Shown: in pieces, positions 25,247-36,569 of the stretch
How the letters are laid out: every line of letters starts with the position of its first letter
How positions within the stretch are numbered: position 1 is the stretch's first letter
DNA from: Drosophila persimilis
Lineage: Eukaryota; Arthropoda; Insecta; Diptera; Drosophilidae
DNA length: 64,000 nt
Direction: 5' to 3'
Assembly: GCF_003286085.1 (NCBI RefSeq)
Contig: NW_020825330.1
Location: 62,001 to 126,000, forward strand
The notes under the pieces: model-generated
Told to the model about the DNA's origin: nothing
The model's input: the letters and a program-made list of their open reading frames with translations, nothing else
The model's database searches: none
Program-made: the position numbers and the translations under genes

Positions 25247-25444
25247 TTAACCAATTGATAAACAGCTGATCGGACCAAACAGTTTTTTCGGATATTCTTC
25301 AGAGAAAATTCCTTTCAGGAAGCGCAGCCCATACGTCTCCTTCAGCATTGGAATTGCTCCAGTGGCGAAAACCCATGCTCTTACGTGTGTCCATGTGAAG
25401 CGCCCAATTTTAAATGATGAAAATATATTGGAAATCCCATCCAT
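25247..25444 (-). CDS. candidate 65-aa small protein, unrecognised
   Basis: A single-exon frame on the minus strand with an ideal start context (GCCGCCATGG). The composition is balanced and protein-like rather than repetitive: a short aromatic N-terminus (ISNIFSSFKIG), a weakly hydrophobic stretch (AWVFATGAIPML) at about residues 24-35, then a basic/acidic part (LKETYG..FLKGIFSEEYPKKLFG). Size and pattern recall small mitochondrial inner-membrane proteins, but I recognise no family. It lies about 750 bp after CrebB on the opposite strand and may overlap a long CrebB 3' UTR. An internal CACGTAAGAG could act as a splice donor, which would change the C-terminus. Function unknown. Confidence 0.45.
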   Translation of the reverse strand: MDGISNIFSSFKIGRFTWTHVRAWVFATGAIPMLKETYGLRFLKGIFSEEYPKKLFGPISCLSIG

Positions 25445-28406
25445 GGCGGCAGCTTATTGTACTTGCAATTTTTTTTTCTTACTTAATGCTAAATACGACA
25501 ATTTGACTAGAGAAAGTGTTTAAATTTTTTAGAGAAATTATGTAAACTGATATAAACCCCCAACACACACAACACAGGCAGAAAAAGATAGGTAGATATT
25601 AAGAGAAATAGTTCTTAGCAAAATTGAGAACTTTCGTCTGTTTTTTTTTTTATGTATTTATGTATGTATCTACTACTATAAATGTGTGTGTGGAAAGAGA
25701 AAGAGCTGAGAAATGTAACATTAAAATTAAGTTTTAATCATTTTAGTTCTGTAAAGTACGGGGCAGATCGATCAATCAAACAGTCAGTCAGTCAACGTTA
25801 ATGAATTATTGAGAATTTGTTGCATACTTTTAAACCGCTTCCCGCCGCCTCGCCCACTAGCCTCCCTAGCCAAGGCGACACCTAGAAGGATTTTCTCTGA
25901 AAAAAACCCATTTATATATATATAAACCAAATTATATATACGAAATACGTAGTTAGCGAATATTTGTACACTATTTGTATTTGTGTATCGCACTCGGAGA
26001 GGGTGGAACGGGTGGACGGCAGAGCGGTGTCCCATTTCCGGATCGAGGAATACCATACATAAATACATTATTTACATACTATAAAGCAAAACTCTCGTTA
26101 TCTCTTGTGATCAACTCAGTTGTTGTTATGAAAATGATACAAAATGAAAAGAAATCGAAAACATTATTAAGTTGTATGGATGGATATGCATGCATGCAAG
26201 ATGAAAGATCTGAAAATAGGCAGATGGACTTTTTCACATGTACAATATCGAGTAGCGAAACAAATGGAAAATAGAAACAATGTCAAAGTAAAGCGGATAA
26301 ATGAATGCATACGTCAATGTATAGTACATTAAAGCTCTTTATAAAGATTATACACATACATGATGAATCTATATAAATATATATATCCGTATATATATAT
26401 ATATATATATAAATATATATACATATATATCTATCTATATATATATACGGATCTATATCTACTTATTGGTACCCATGTATATCTCTCTATTTTTGATGTC
26501 CAAATCAAAACTTCTGCAAATGAAAACAAAAACACTTTAGGAAACAAAATCGAAACGAGAATTCAAGGAGCAACTTTTTTAGTAGGATCAAAAAGGACAA
26601 AGAAGAACAAAGGAAGGGGAAGGAAAAGAAAGAAAAAACCGAAAAGTTGCATTCAACAAAGTAAAAAAATATTTTTATTGTCATTGCATAATTCTTAAGC
26701 TAGTAATATTAATATGTAAATCATAAGTGGCGAAAAACAAATAAAAAATGAAAAAAGAAGGAAACGCATGGAACGAAAAGGATAAAAGGATCACAGCCTA
26801 ATAGATGACAAATGTAAGGAATGTAGCAAATCAAAAAAAAAAGCGGAAACAGAAAGCCAGGCAGAATAGTACACAAATAAAAATGAAAACAAAACAACAA
26901 CAAAAATCAGTAGAAATTACAATATTGTTATAAATATTTGTCTCAATGAGAAAAAAAACAAACAAAAAGAAACGAAACGAAAGAAACAAACAAAACAAAA
27001 CCAACAAAGAAAATAGACAAAAAATCAAAAATCAATAAAAAGAACTAAAAAGATCAATTTTTATATTTATTTTATAATTATTTATTTATTTATCTATTTA
27101 TAATGTTGTAGAACCAAGGGCGTAACCAAGGGGGCAAGGGTGCTTCAGCAAGCTTAATAGTAAACAAAAAAATTACTATTTAATATACATTGCATATTTT
27201 TTTTAAAGTTTCTTTTTGTTATTAATCATGTTATGTGGTTTTCGAATTAATCCCTTTTCTTTACCACTACAGGTACATAGACTGCTATTTAATTTTCTCG
27301 ACTAACTATGAGCAAAGGAACTTGAAAATGGTAGTGGGAAATGGTTTTATTGGTTTTAAAAATATATGAAAAATAGACGTAGCAGTGTTGGCACTCAGAA
27401 GGGCGACTTTCATCATCCTCTTTCACGCCGAAAATGCGTTGACTACTCAATTATTTGTTTGCTCAAATATTTCTCTCACAGTCTCACAGCATGATCTTTG
27501 GGTCAGGATAAGGCTAAGTGTGACCTAGGGTAGAAACTTAATTAGCAGCCCTCGTGGAAAAGCCTATAATTTCACTTTGCAAGTCCTCAGTTTAATTCGG
27601 TCGGAAGTGACATTAAATTAAATCAGAAATTTGAAGCACCATTTTAACAACGAAGGAAATCAGAACGCATTAGATGCATATATGTATGTACTTAGTTGAG
27701 ACGCATATAACATATGTAGGTTTATATGACATTCATAGAATCCACATAGGTGAAGACTTTATCAATTATCTAGTTTATAGATGACTCGCATTTACTATAT
27801 CTAAGCTGAGGTTCCATCTGTTTCTGCTAGTAATATGATATAGTAATAATTTCGTTCGAAATACGGAAAACAAGGGGTTTCTAGGTTGCCCAAGAAACGT
27901 CCCAACAAAATGTTTCTTCTAGATTCTAGATCGATTTACAATATCACGAAGAGCTTGTAGGAAATATGTTCCTATTTGTTTTGTCAGCTTTTCTGTCACC
28001 GATTTTCTTACTGATTGTATTACATCTCCATCGTTCTGCAGCCCCATCATCTATCCTGCTCCAAACCATGGGAAACTTCCGCATTGCTCTGTTATGCATC
28101 GGCATCTCCAGGCTGCACTGCAACGTTCCACATAGAAACGCTAAGCTTTTTAGCTCCGGTTGCCACGTTCTCTTAGTCCCACATAGCGGCACGACCATCC
28201 GACACGGATCCGTTTCACAGATTTAATTATAATTTTAAGTACTCACACACAATATATAGTACACACAGTAGCTACAAGATACAAATACGATGTACAGATA
28301 AACATACAAAAGTACGGTTAGATTCGAATGGCGAATTCAGAATTCAAATACGTGTAGATCAGTCCTTAAACGTTTCTGGGTTTTGGAGGAGCTCTGATCC
28401 CACAGC
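25445..28406. other. gene-free, A-rich stretch between CrebB and por
   Basis: Very AT-rich with ATATAT runs (about 26383-26453) and A-rich tracts with AATAAA at 26741, 26878 and 27033, resembling distal 3' UTR sequence. A frame of 86 codons at 27966-28226 (+) begins with a hydrophobic stretch but lacks other support. No transposase or RNA gene is evident. Confidence 0.45.
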
Positions 28407-30008
28407 CTAGGAGATGAACAGGTAAAGAAGGAACATGCCGAAACCGACGTAGTGGCTGAGGTAGCCCGCCTCCGACCAATGCCACACGAAGGACTCCAGC
28501 TCGCCGGCGGGACTGCCCTCCAGATTGAGGGTTTCGTTGAGCAGCACGATGCCCAGATAGGCCAGGTGGAACATGGCGACCAGGGTGAAGATCAGATTGG
28601 TGAGCCTCACCAGCCAGCCCCAGCTGTTGGTCCAGCCACGACGTCGCGGGCAGCGGGAGAAGCAGCAATGGTCGGGGCCCTTGCACTGACCGGCAGCCAG
28701 ACAGGCATCGAAGAGTTTGGCCAGGTGGCGGCGGAGCAGTCGCTCGCTCTCGGCGAAGATGGCCAGAAAGAGCAGCACCATGTAGATGCGCAGATCCATA
28801 CCGTGCAGCAGACTGGATACCACATACGTGCAGAGGACTGCCCAGAATGTGTGGCCCAGGTTGTGCTCCTTGAACCCTCCGTAGATGTAGTGCTTGAGCC
28901 ACTCGTGCATAGGGATATTCCAGCTGCGCACAAGGACGCTCAACGAGCGGGGCCACTCGATCTGCCAGGGCCGCGCCACCAGTGGCCCCAGTATTCTCTC
29001 GTCCAGCTCCTTGGAATCCTTAGATTCTCCGTCCAGGGTCTGCCCCGAGCTGACCAGCAGAGCCTGGGCCATAAAGCTTACGAAGTAGTGGCTGCTCCGG
29101 ACGCCCAGCGCCTCCGTGTACATCAGGAGTAAGTGCGAGCCGCTGGCAATCTCGCCCAGGGCGTGGGCCAGGCAGTTGGAGACGGCCACCGCCAGCAGGC
29201 AGAGGAGCATGTTGAGCACCAGCTGGCGCAGCGTCGTCAGCCACTTGCCTCGTGCTACAAGGCACTCCACGTAACGGCCATAGCTGATCCAGGGGCCGAG
29301 GGCACAGGTCGCGGGGCTGTAAATGTATCCAAGGTAGGCTAGGGGTCCTGGCATTCGAGGCACCTGTCCGCTGGCCAGGTCGAAGCCCAGCGAGATCAGC
29401 TTCATGTTGACCACCATCTGAACGCCCCGCAGCTGGGGCCAGTCACTGCGCTGCCTCCATATGGCCAGTTCGTACAGGAACTGGCTGCCAACGGTGAGCA
29501 CGGCTATGCTGGTGGCCGCTCTCCTCCCGCTATACACACGCACCAGCTGCAGCATAAGGTAGCCAAGGGCGCTCAGGATCAGCAGCAGACCCACGCGCTC
29601 GCCCAAGCGCTGCCCAAGCGTGGCGTATAGCAGGATCAGACCGGTTGTGGCGTGGATCAGGTGCAACGGAGCCACGATGATACTGTTCGCATCGCGTTGC
29701 GATACTCCGGCTGGCGGCAAGCGGCGCTTCCTGGCATAAAGCAGGCACAGCAGGCGTCCGACCAGACACAAGCCCAGCATGGGTGTCACGTACTTCGCTA
29801 CTTGCAGCAGCGAAGGCTGCACGCAAGCCTCTATGTTCTGCAACAGTCGATCCATCACCAGGAAGTCCCTCGCCTCCGGCTTTGCATCACTGTATAAGTT
29901 ATCCTGTTTGTGGCCAGAATAAAATCCGTAGTCGATATCGTCGCCAGCGTCCTCCCCAAACTCTGTGTAGTCGATGTCATATCCCTCGTCGTAGTAACTG
30001 TAGTCCAT
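28407..30008 (-). CDS. por: Porcupine, Wnt protein O-acyltransferase
   Basis: Single-exon frame of 533 aa on the minus strand. Porcupine is an ER multi-pass MBOAT enzyme that attaches palmitoleate to a conserved Wg/Wnt serine, which is needed for Wnt secretion. The protein shows an acidic tyrosine-rich N-terminus (YYDEGYDIDYTEFGED), many hydrophobic segments, and the MBOAT core: WNIPMHEWLKHYIY with N364, then SSLLHGMD with H402. The N-to-H spacing of 38 resembles the 35 of the human PORCN active site. A cysteine-rich loop (CKGPDHCCFSRCPRRR) follows. The start is the first ATG, in MDYSYYDEG. It is divergent from the NOSIP gene, with 925 bp between start codons. Length is close to the fly orthologue. 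Confidence 0.95.
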   Translation of the reverse strand: MDYSYYDEGYDIDYTEFGEDAGDDIDYGFYSGHKQDNLYSDAKPEARDFLVMDRLLQNIEACVQPSLLQVAKYVTPMLGLCLVGRLLCLLYARKRRLPPAGVSQRDANSIIVAPLHLIHATTGLILLYATLGQRLGERVGLLLILSALGYLMLQLVRVYSGRRAATSIAVLTVGSQFLYELAIWRQRSDWPQLRGVQMVVNMKLISLGFDLASGQVPRMPGPLAYLGYIYSPATCALGPWISYGRYVECLVARGKWLTTLRQLVLNMLLCLLAVAVSNCLAHALGEIASGSHLLLMYTEALGVRSSHYFVSFMAQALLVSSGQTLDGESKDSKELDERILGPLVARPWQIEWPRSLSVLVRSWNIPMHEWLKHYIYGGFKEHNLGHTFWAVLCTYVVSSLLHGMDLRIYMVLLFLAIFAESERLLRRHLAKLFDACLAAGQCKGPDHCCFSRCPRRRGWTNSWGWLVRLTNLIFTLVAMFHLAYLGIVLLNETLNLEGSPAGELESFVWHWSEAGYLSHYVGFGMFLLYLFIS

Positions 30009-30108
30009 GACTGGCTGCGGCTAGCTCCAGCGACCGGCAAACAGCTCGGGACGGTCAAAAGCGCATTGGAGAACTGCTGTCAAAACGACTTCTGCCGCCG
30101 TCTCGCGC

Positions 30109-30190
30109 GTATCGATGCTGTCGATAGCTGTCTGGCTGCTGTGCTAGATGTTTACATCGATGTTATCGATGTGTACACAGCAGATATCGT
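30109..30190. promoter_or_regulatory. DRE/BEAF-like CGATA motif cluster
   Basis: At least four ATCGAT or CGATA motifs (GTATCGATG, TGTCGATAGC, ACATCGATG, TTATCGATG) lie within 80 bp, 100-180 bp upstream of the por start. The DRE consensus is TATCGATA, and BEAF-32 binds clustered CGATA, which is typical of housekeeping divergent promoters. No TATA box is seen. Confidence 0.5.
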
Positions 30191-30786
30191 TGGTTAGTGA
30201 TGCTGGGCTCCCTTTGAAATTGATATCTCGACTGGTTCTCGAGGTTCGCACTAGTTCGATTAGAAAGAACATACATATCCATATGTAGTTTTATTGTGTT
30301 GCGCTTATTTTTGCTTGGAGGATTTGATTCATTGAAAACTTTCAAACTTCATTAAATTTTTGGGAAAATTATCTGCTCAAATTCGCATTGTTGTGTTTGT
30401 GGTCACTTGTGTTTGAAACAAAGCGTGTGCTAGGCAGTGCTGCAAGAATTTCAGAGTCAATATAAGGTAAGCATTAGACAAGGAGTAAATACACAAAAAT
30501 AATAGCTTGCTTTGGGGTTTATTGTTGTTATTTAAATTAGCGATAAATTATTTGGCAACACTACCGACTCAGGGCAGCTTCAAGAGTAGTTGCATTTATA
30601 TTATTATGCTTCTTTTGATACTTTGGTATTTGATTAAAAATGTTGCAAAATTGGAACGATGGGATTGGTTGCATTACTAAAAATGTTCACAATATCATCG
30701 GGTATTTTTTGTAGGCAGCATATTGTATATGTAATATGGTCAACAAATGGACAGGAAAGAAATGCAACATTGGAACATCACGAAAA

Positions 30787-30864
30787 AACTAGTTCCGATA
30801 CTTTTTATGCAACGCAAAATAGGTGATTGGGGTTGTGTTGACACTGCAATCGAACTAGTTCCGA
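30787..30864 (+). promoter_or_regulatory. direct repeats AACTAGTTCCGA upstream of the NOSIP gene
   Basis: The 12-mer AACTAGTTCCGA occurs at 30787-30798 and 30853-30864, shortly before the NOSIP start codon; the related ACTAGTTC occurs at 30250 on the por side. Exact repetition at this spacing suggests a factor site; the factor is unknown. Confidence 0.3.
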
Positions 30865-30933
30865 GTTCAACAAAACGTAAACCATTTGCTTGCCTTCATA
30901 TATAAACATATCTGCGAGAAAACGAACTTAAAA

Positions 30934-32003
30934 ATGACCCGACATGCTCGCAACTGCACGGCCGGAGCCGTTTATACTTACAATGAAAAGAAACGCGACG
31001 CCGCCGAGTCGGGTTACGGAACAAATGCCCAACGCCTGGGCAAAGACTCTGTGAAGTCGTTCGACTGCTGTTCGCTGACGCTTCAGCCGTGCCGAAACCC
31101 TGTCATTACCAAGCAGGGGTACCTGTTCGACAAGGAGGCGATCCTGCAGTACATCGTCACCAAGAAGAATGAGTACAACCGTAAGCTGAAAGAGTTCGAG
31201 CGCCTGCGACGGGTCGAAGAGGAGGAGATCACCCAGGAGGCCAATTGCAAGCAGCAAGCCCGCATGGAACGGTTCGTGAATTCCGAGAAGCCCACCACAA
31301 CACCTGCCCACAAGTCCAGCCCAGTCGAGCAGCCCATCCTACCAGCGCCCAGCACTTCGGCAGCAGCCATAGCAGCCTCAGAGAATGGATCCATTTCGAA
31401 CATGGCCAACGGGAACCAGAAGAAGCTGCCCGCCTTCTGGCTGCCCTCAGAATGCCCCAATGCCGGGGCAGCCAAGGCCAAGAAGCCTGATGCCACTATA
31501 TACTGCCCTGTCTCCTCACAGCCGCTTAAGGTGAAGGACCTGATTGACGTGAAGTTCACACCGATCAAGGATGGCGACACAAAAAAGTCGCTGATTGCCA
31601 AGGAGGTGCGCTACATGTGTCCCATTACCCACGATGCGCTTAGCAACGCAGTGCCCTGCGCCGTCCTGCGACCAACGTAAGTTTAGACCAACATCGGGTT
31701 TAGCTTCTTTGGCTTCTTCTTCTTCTTTCTTACGAACTTTTGCGTATCTTTGCAGCGGCGATGTCGTGACATTGGAGTGCGTGGATAAACTGATCCGGAA
31801 GGACATGGTTCACCCGCTCACCGATCGCAAGCTCAAGGAAAAAGACATTATTCCCCTGCAGCGCGTGAGTGGAGATCAGACATTTCCGATTCTATATATA
31901 TGTATATTTTATGTAACATTTTGTTTCACAGGGCGGCACTGGCTACGCAACCACCAACGACAAGCTGTCGGCCAAGGAGCAGCGACCCATGTTACAGGTC
32001 TAA
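30934..32003 (+). CDS. CG6179: NOSIP homologue, U-box-like E3 ubiquitin ligase
   Basis: Three exons, 30934-31676, 31756-31864 and 31932-32003, with GT/AG junctions and phase kept, give 307 aa, close to human NOSIP (301 aa). NOSIP was named for binding nitric oxide synthase and is known as a nuclear E3 ligase and spliceosome-associated factor. The N-terminus MTRHARNCTAGAVYTYNEKK matches the family signature. A first U-box half follows (FDCCSLTLQPCRNPVITKQG), then a charged coiled region with EFERLRRVEEEE, a low-complexity linker, and the second U-box half (YMCPITHDALSNAVPCAVLR..GDVVTLECVDKLI). The C-terminus carries the GGTGYA motif. It shares a bidirectional promoter region with por and is convergent with betaCOP across a transposon-filled gap. 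Confidence 0.94.
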
Positions 32004-32423
32004 GGTCTTGTCTACTCAAGATTCAATTGATAAAATGTATGTTTAAAAATTAAGCCTAAATTACTTTAAATTATCATTTTCTAAAGTCGTTGCCTCAATA
32101 TTACATTTTACTCAATTATGTATCATATATGTAGTTTATGGATTCTGCGGTGATACCTTCTAATACGTTAATCTTCAAGGATATAGCAGTCGGAGTAGTC
32201 CCCTATATTTGCATAATTTCCCCAAATTTGTAGACCTTTAATGAAAGATCTACATTTAATTATTTCATTCATTAAAATCATTGAATAGGATTTGAATATC
32301 AATTTATATTAAATTGGAACCAAACATACACATACATAAACAAATTGTGATGGATTATTTCAGGCTGAGGTTCTTAAGCTGTAGTTAGGGGACCATTTTA
32401 CAATAGGTAGAGAGAAGCTTTTG
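32004..32423. other. NOSIP 3' flank
   Basis: AT-rich DNA without an open frame. It holds the presumed NOSIP 3' UTR and then the edge of the LINE nest. No clean AATAAA was found close to the stop. Confidence 0.4.
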
Positions 32424-33340
32424 ACAACGATGCCACTAGACGACGGGCTTCTGAGTTTCAATTTTCACTCGCTGGCCAGAAGGTGTTCGGTGTTACTTGG
32501 GTTTGATTTCAATTGGACACTGAACATGTTGAATGCTTCTTGCGATCCGCTGCGTGTCATGCCGCGAATGAATGTGGTGTGGTGGAGATCTCTGATTACG
32601 ATCCTGCACCCTCACTTAGTTTGAAGTTGGTACGTGTATGACGGGGTGGTGCAATCACTGTCGCTGTAGTGGCGCTGCAAGATTCTGTAGGAGTCCACAT
32701 CATTGCACATGATGCATAGTCCACCTGCTGGAGTTGTCTTCGGGAAGAATTTACCCACGGGGATCAGCTGCGAGATTTCCTTTAAAGTGGCAGCTATGTT
32801 GCTAACTTGAGGAAGGACTATCGGCGGCGGTTTGACTGGTCGCCCTCTGAGGCGCTGCTTGCGCTGTGGGGGCTCCGCGTGAGCGGCCAGCAGGATTTTG
32901 TTTGGTCGCTGCTGATATTCGCGGTCGCGTCGGAACTTGGGATGGTATGCCCAGGTCTTTTCGGGTGAGTTCCCTGGGCTCCGTGATCGTTACTTCATCG
33001 TCAGTTGACACGTCCATAGCACTCTGTGTTGACTGTGCTTGGGGTGACCTGACAACCTTTTTGGTAGCTTGGTTTGGGTCTCATGATTCTGGCGTTCCAG
33101 GCCTTTTGCCTTGCTTTTTGACTTGGTCATCACCTGGCGTGTTTGTACATATTGGCAGCATCCGAGGGGAGGCGATGGGCACTTTTTCACCTTGTGGTGG
33201 ACTCACAGATGGCGATGGAACAGGCACGTTTGTACTTACATGCCCGCTTTCTGAATCACTGGACTAGGAGGGAAGTCGTTGCACTGAGTCGGCGCAATGC
33301 ACATTTGCATTTTGTGATATGCTGATTAGGATGGGCCGTC
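32424..33340 (-). mobile_element. Jockey-clade-like LINE, ORF1 fragment (copy A)
   Basis: The minus strand matches copy B at 33990-35460 at recognisable words: SPQAQSTQSAMDVSTDDE versus SPKAQPIQSTMDVPTDDE, then EPREL....LGIP, and a nucleotide match through TGAACATGTTGAATG..TTCTTGCGATCC. The copy is broken by stops and frameshifts and is more diverged than B. It covers the N-terminal to middle part of ORF1. No ORF2 (endonuclease/reverse transcriptase) sequence is seen beside it. It lies in the same orientation as copy B. Confidence 0.65.
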
Positions 33341-33989
33341 AAGAGTGACTATGCCTGTGTCCGAATATCTTAGGAAGTAATTTCCCTTTCCCATAACCAG
33401 ATCACATTGTTTGATCAATGTATTTTGACCGGGCACTTTACTTTCATGCACGTTTATTACGAGGGGCGACTTTCGGGCCATTTGCGGAAACTCAGAATGA
33501 CGGTGAGAACAATGAAAAAATTGGTTTCACTTTTTTGTCCACTTATTGGTTTTTTCACGTTTTTATATTTAAAATTTTGTATTTTTATTAAAACATAACT
33601 TTTGACTTTGATCCTTTTTAATTTGGTCCTTGGATCCTTTTGATCCTTGAACCTTTGGTCCAGGACTAAAGGATTTTTGAATTGTTTTTGAATAGTTTTT
33701 TTCTTTCTTGTTTTCTTTTCTTGTTCTTGTTTTTGAATTGTTTTTTTTCTTGTGAGCCATACATATAAGCATATTTTACAAAATTTCCTGGCGCCAACTG
33801 CTTATTTTACATCTTAGATGTAGTGGCAGTGTTATTGGCAGAACAATGGAATGGGAAGGTAATACTAGATTACGGTAATGGTAGATATTCGCTATTTTTA
33901 CATGTAGGTATTTGAGTGAAGAAAGTTAGGTAACACTAGACTTAATATTAACTTGTGTTTTGTTTACAGATTTGATTTTGTTTAACAAC
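33341..33989. repeat. spacer between LINE copies, with a low-complexity tract
   Basis: On the minus strand 33560-33760 is an A-rich tract with repeats of GGATCAAAAGGATC and CAAGAAAAGAAAACAAG type. It could be the 3' UTR of copy B, the 5' UTR of copy A, or both. No coding frame of note. Confidence 0.35.
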
Positions 33990-35460
33990 TATTTAGATAG
34001 TCCCCGCCTGCGGAGTGGGATCCATTATGAGTGGCGGCGCAAGGTTGGTCCGCGGTTTGGCTTCTGCATGGCTGAGGCGGCAATTGGCTGTCTCAATTTT
34101 GGACAGCTTATCTTCCAGGCTTTGTTGAAGCTGTAGCTCAGCTGTAGCTGGCTCACCGTTCTGTTCTGCCTGGGATTGCAGAAGCGAGATGAGCTTGTCC
34201 AGTACTGATTCCGCTGAAGTTGACATTGTTGTCATTATTTGGGGAGTTGTCTCTCCTGGGTCGATATGCGCTCTGGGAGCAATTTCGACTCAGGTGACTG
34301 ATGATCTGCTGCTGCAATCATGAGCTTGGAGTGGGATTTCCCACAGATCTCGATCTTCTCTGTTGTTTTTGTTCTTGCTCCTGCTGCAAGGAGTGACCCT
34401 CCCTGGCAGCAGTGGCATAGCTCTTGGCCTGCTTTGATGGACAGGGTTCTTCTGCACGTGTACGGGAACGACTTTGCGTTGTGTGTGTGACCAATTTTTT
34501 GACATCGATGGCACTGGACGACGGGGCCAGAGCGTTTTTGGGTTTAAATTTTCACTCTTTGGCCACCCAAATTCGTTACGGTAAGCACATCTAAGTTATT
34601 TGGCTTTGGTTTCAACTGTACACTGAACATGTTGAATGGTTCTTGCGATCCGCAGCGTGTCATGCCGCGAACGAATGTGGCCACGTGTCCATGGCTGGCC
34701 AACATATCGGTGATGTAGTCGTTCTCCGTGGTATGGTGAAGATCTCTAATGACAATCCTGTACCGTCCCTCAGTCTGTAGTTGGTAGGTGTATGACGGCG
34801 TTGTGTGCGCTACATCCCTGTAGTAGCGTTGCAGTACCCTGTACGACTGCACATCACTGCACACGATGCGTAGCCCACCTGCTGAAGTTGACTTGTCTCG
34901 CACTCGCGCCAGAATTTGCTCTGGTATGCCCAGGCTTTCTCCCATGAGTTCCCTGGGCTCCATGACCATCTCTTCGTCATCAGTTGGCACGTCCATGGTA
35001 CTTTGTATTGGCTGTGCTTTGGGGGAACCTGACAAACTTTTTGGTTGCTTGATTATGAAATTGGTGAAATAGTGCCAGTGCCTAGGCCCTTTGTAATGAT
35101 TTACGCAACTGATATTATTTAAATACTTGGTTTGACTTTTATTATGCATGTTCTTAGCACTTTCTTCGGTTCTTTGTATTGTTTTTGGTGAGTCTGATTT
35201 ACTGCGCGGGGTAACGTCTAGAGCCGGGTTTCTACTTAGTTCCTTTTGTCTTTGGCCGTCGACTACTTATACGTCCGCCTTGCTCTGGCGGAATTGAGCG
35301 TGCTTCCGTGTAGGGCTCGAATTTCGCCGATTCCGCGAGCGTGGGTTGATCTGGTTTATACATCTCCGACTGGGGGTCCCTATTTCGGCAACTCGGCGGG
35401 TTTGCCATTGGTGCTTGCCATTATTATTATTCATTTTGATATTTTACATCCTCTCTTTTA
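33990..35460 (-). mobile_element. Jockey-clade-like LINE, ORF1-only copy B
   Basis: The minus strand reads as a LINE gag-like ORF1 in pieces. An N-terminus from an ATG at 35434 begins MNNNNGKHQWQTRRVAEIG. The central part (34544-35149) has MDVPTDDEEMVMEPREL and the RYRIVIRDLHHTT motif of the PRE_C2HC-type gag domain known from jockey-clade elements and the telomeric HeT-A/TART family. A C-terminal piece (33993-34235) follows. The frame is interrupted at several points. Expected zinc knuckles are not clear. No endonuclease or reverse transcriptase follows, so only ORF1 is present, although 5' truncation would normally remove ORF1 and leave ORF2. Confidence 0.65.
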
Positions 35461-35513
35461 AAATTTTAAGTTTAAACTTAAGTTTAGATAAAAATGTATG
35501 GAATTAAGCAAAC

Positions 35514-36569
35514 AACGAGGGGGAACGTTGTGAGTTGAGGCGGACACCGCAACTCTACAGTTATACCCGATACTTAGTCAGTATGGCTCTCCTCCGGCAG
35601 ACGCCGCGAATATTAAACGACACGACAAAGAATGCGTGCGAGAGAGACATAAAATCAGTCTGAGCATGACGTCGGACGCTGCGTAGCCAGTGCAAATTGA
35701 TTTGTTCCTTTTGGCTATACAAATTATCTGGTCTGATCCAGATTCAGCAATCTGATAGATATGGTCGTTATCTATGATTCTGCGTTTTTAGTTTTCTCGT
35801 ATCCTCAATATTGGGGATGCAACATTGGGGCGAAATTTTGAGATATACGTTTTATAGTGAGATCTAACAGGAGTGCGGGTACCAAATTTGGTTACTCTAG
35901 CGTTAATAGCCTCTAAGATTTGTGGATGCCCCAGATTTTCGTCCTTTGCGGGGGCGGAAGGGGGTGTGGAGAAATTTTGACACAAAACGGTCAAGGTCCG
36001 ATATCACAGGAGTGTGGATACCAAATTTGGTTGCTCTAGCTTTTATAGTCTCTGAGATCTAGGCGCTAATGTTTTACTCTAAGCAAAGCCGGCTATGCTA
36101 CGTGTGTGTTAGAGAGAGACAGGGCGAGAAAAAATGAAATTGTTTTCTTGATGCTGGCTATAATAATAATACGATCCAATTCTGCAGTCTAAAAGATATG
36201 GTAATTTTCTACGATTCTGCGTTTTTGGTTTTATCGTATCTTTAAAAATGTGGATGCCACAGATTTTCGTCCTTTGTGGGGGCGGAAGTGGGCGGTGCGA
36301 AGTTTTGAAATATTTTTGTAGCAGTGACATATCACAGAAGTATGGATCCAAAACATCGTTGCTCTAGCTCTTATAGTCTTTGAGCACTAGGCGCTGAAGG
36401 GGACGGACAGACGGACAGACAGACAGGGCTCAATCGACTCGGCTATTGATGCTGATCAAGAATATATATACTTTATGGGGTCGGAAACGATTCCTTCTGG
36501 ACGTTACACACATCCACTTTTACCAAAAATCTAATATACCCCAATACTCATTTGGAGTATCGGGTATAA
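35514..36569 (-). mobile_element. DINE-1/INE-1-like element, nearly full length
   Basis: Reverse orientation. The 5' end at the right is TTTATACCCGATACTCCAAA, followed by the ACGTCCAGAAGGAATCG block, the GTCTGTCTGTCCGTCTGTCC microsatellite, paired CGCCCCCGCAAAGGACGAAAA-type blocks and AGTCAGTATGGCTCTCCTCC. It reaches the inner palindrome AGTATCGGGTATAA and a last ~50 bp ending CACAACGTTCCCCCTCGTT. It is nearly identical over long stretches to 50791-51826 and so is a young copy. No protein is encoded. Confidence 0.85.

Noticed and set aside
27966-28226. 86-codon plus-strand frame starting with a hydrophobic stretch (MFLFVLSAFLSPIF)
   Set aside because: Looks like a signal peptide, but the rest is unlike any protein I know, there is no promoter or Kozak support, and the opposite strand is equally open.
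28452-29132. 226-codon plus-strand frame within por
   Set aside because: Shadow of the porcupine coding sequence; composition rich in Q/H/A from antisense leucine and alanine codons.
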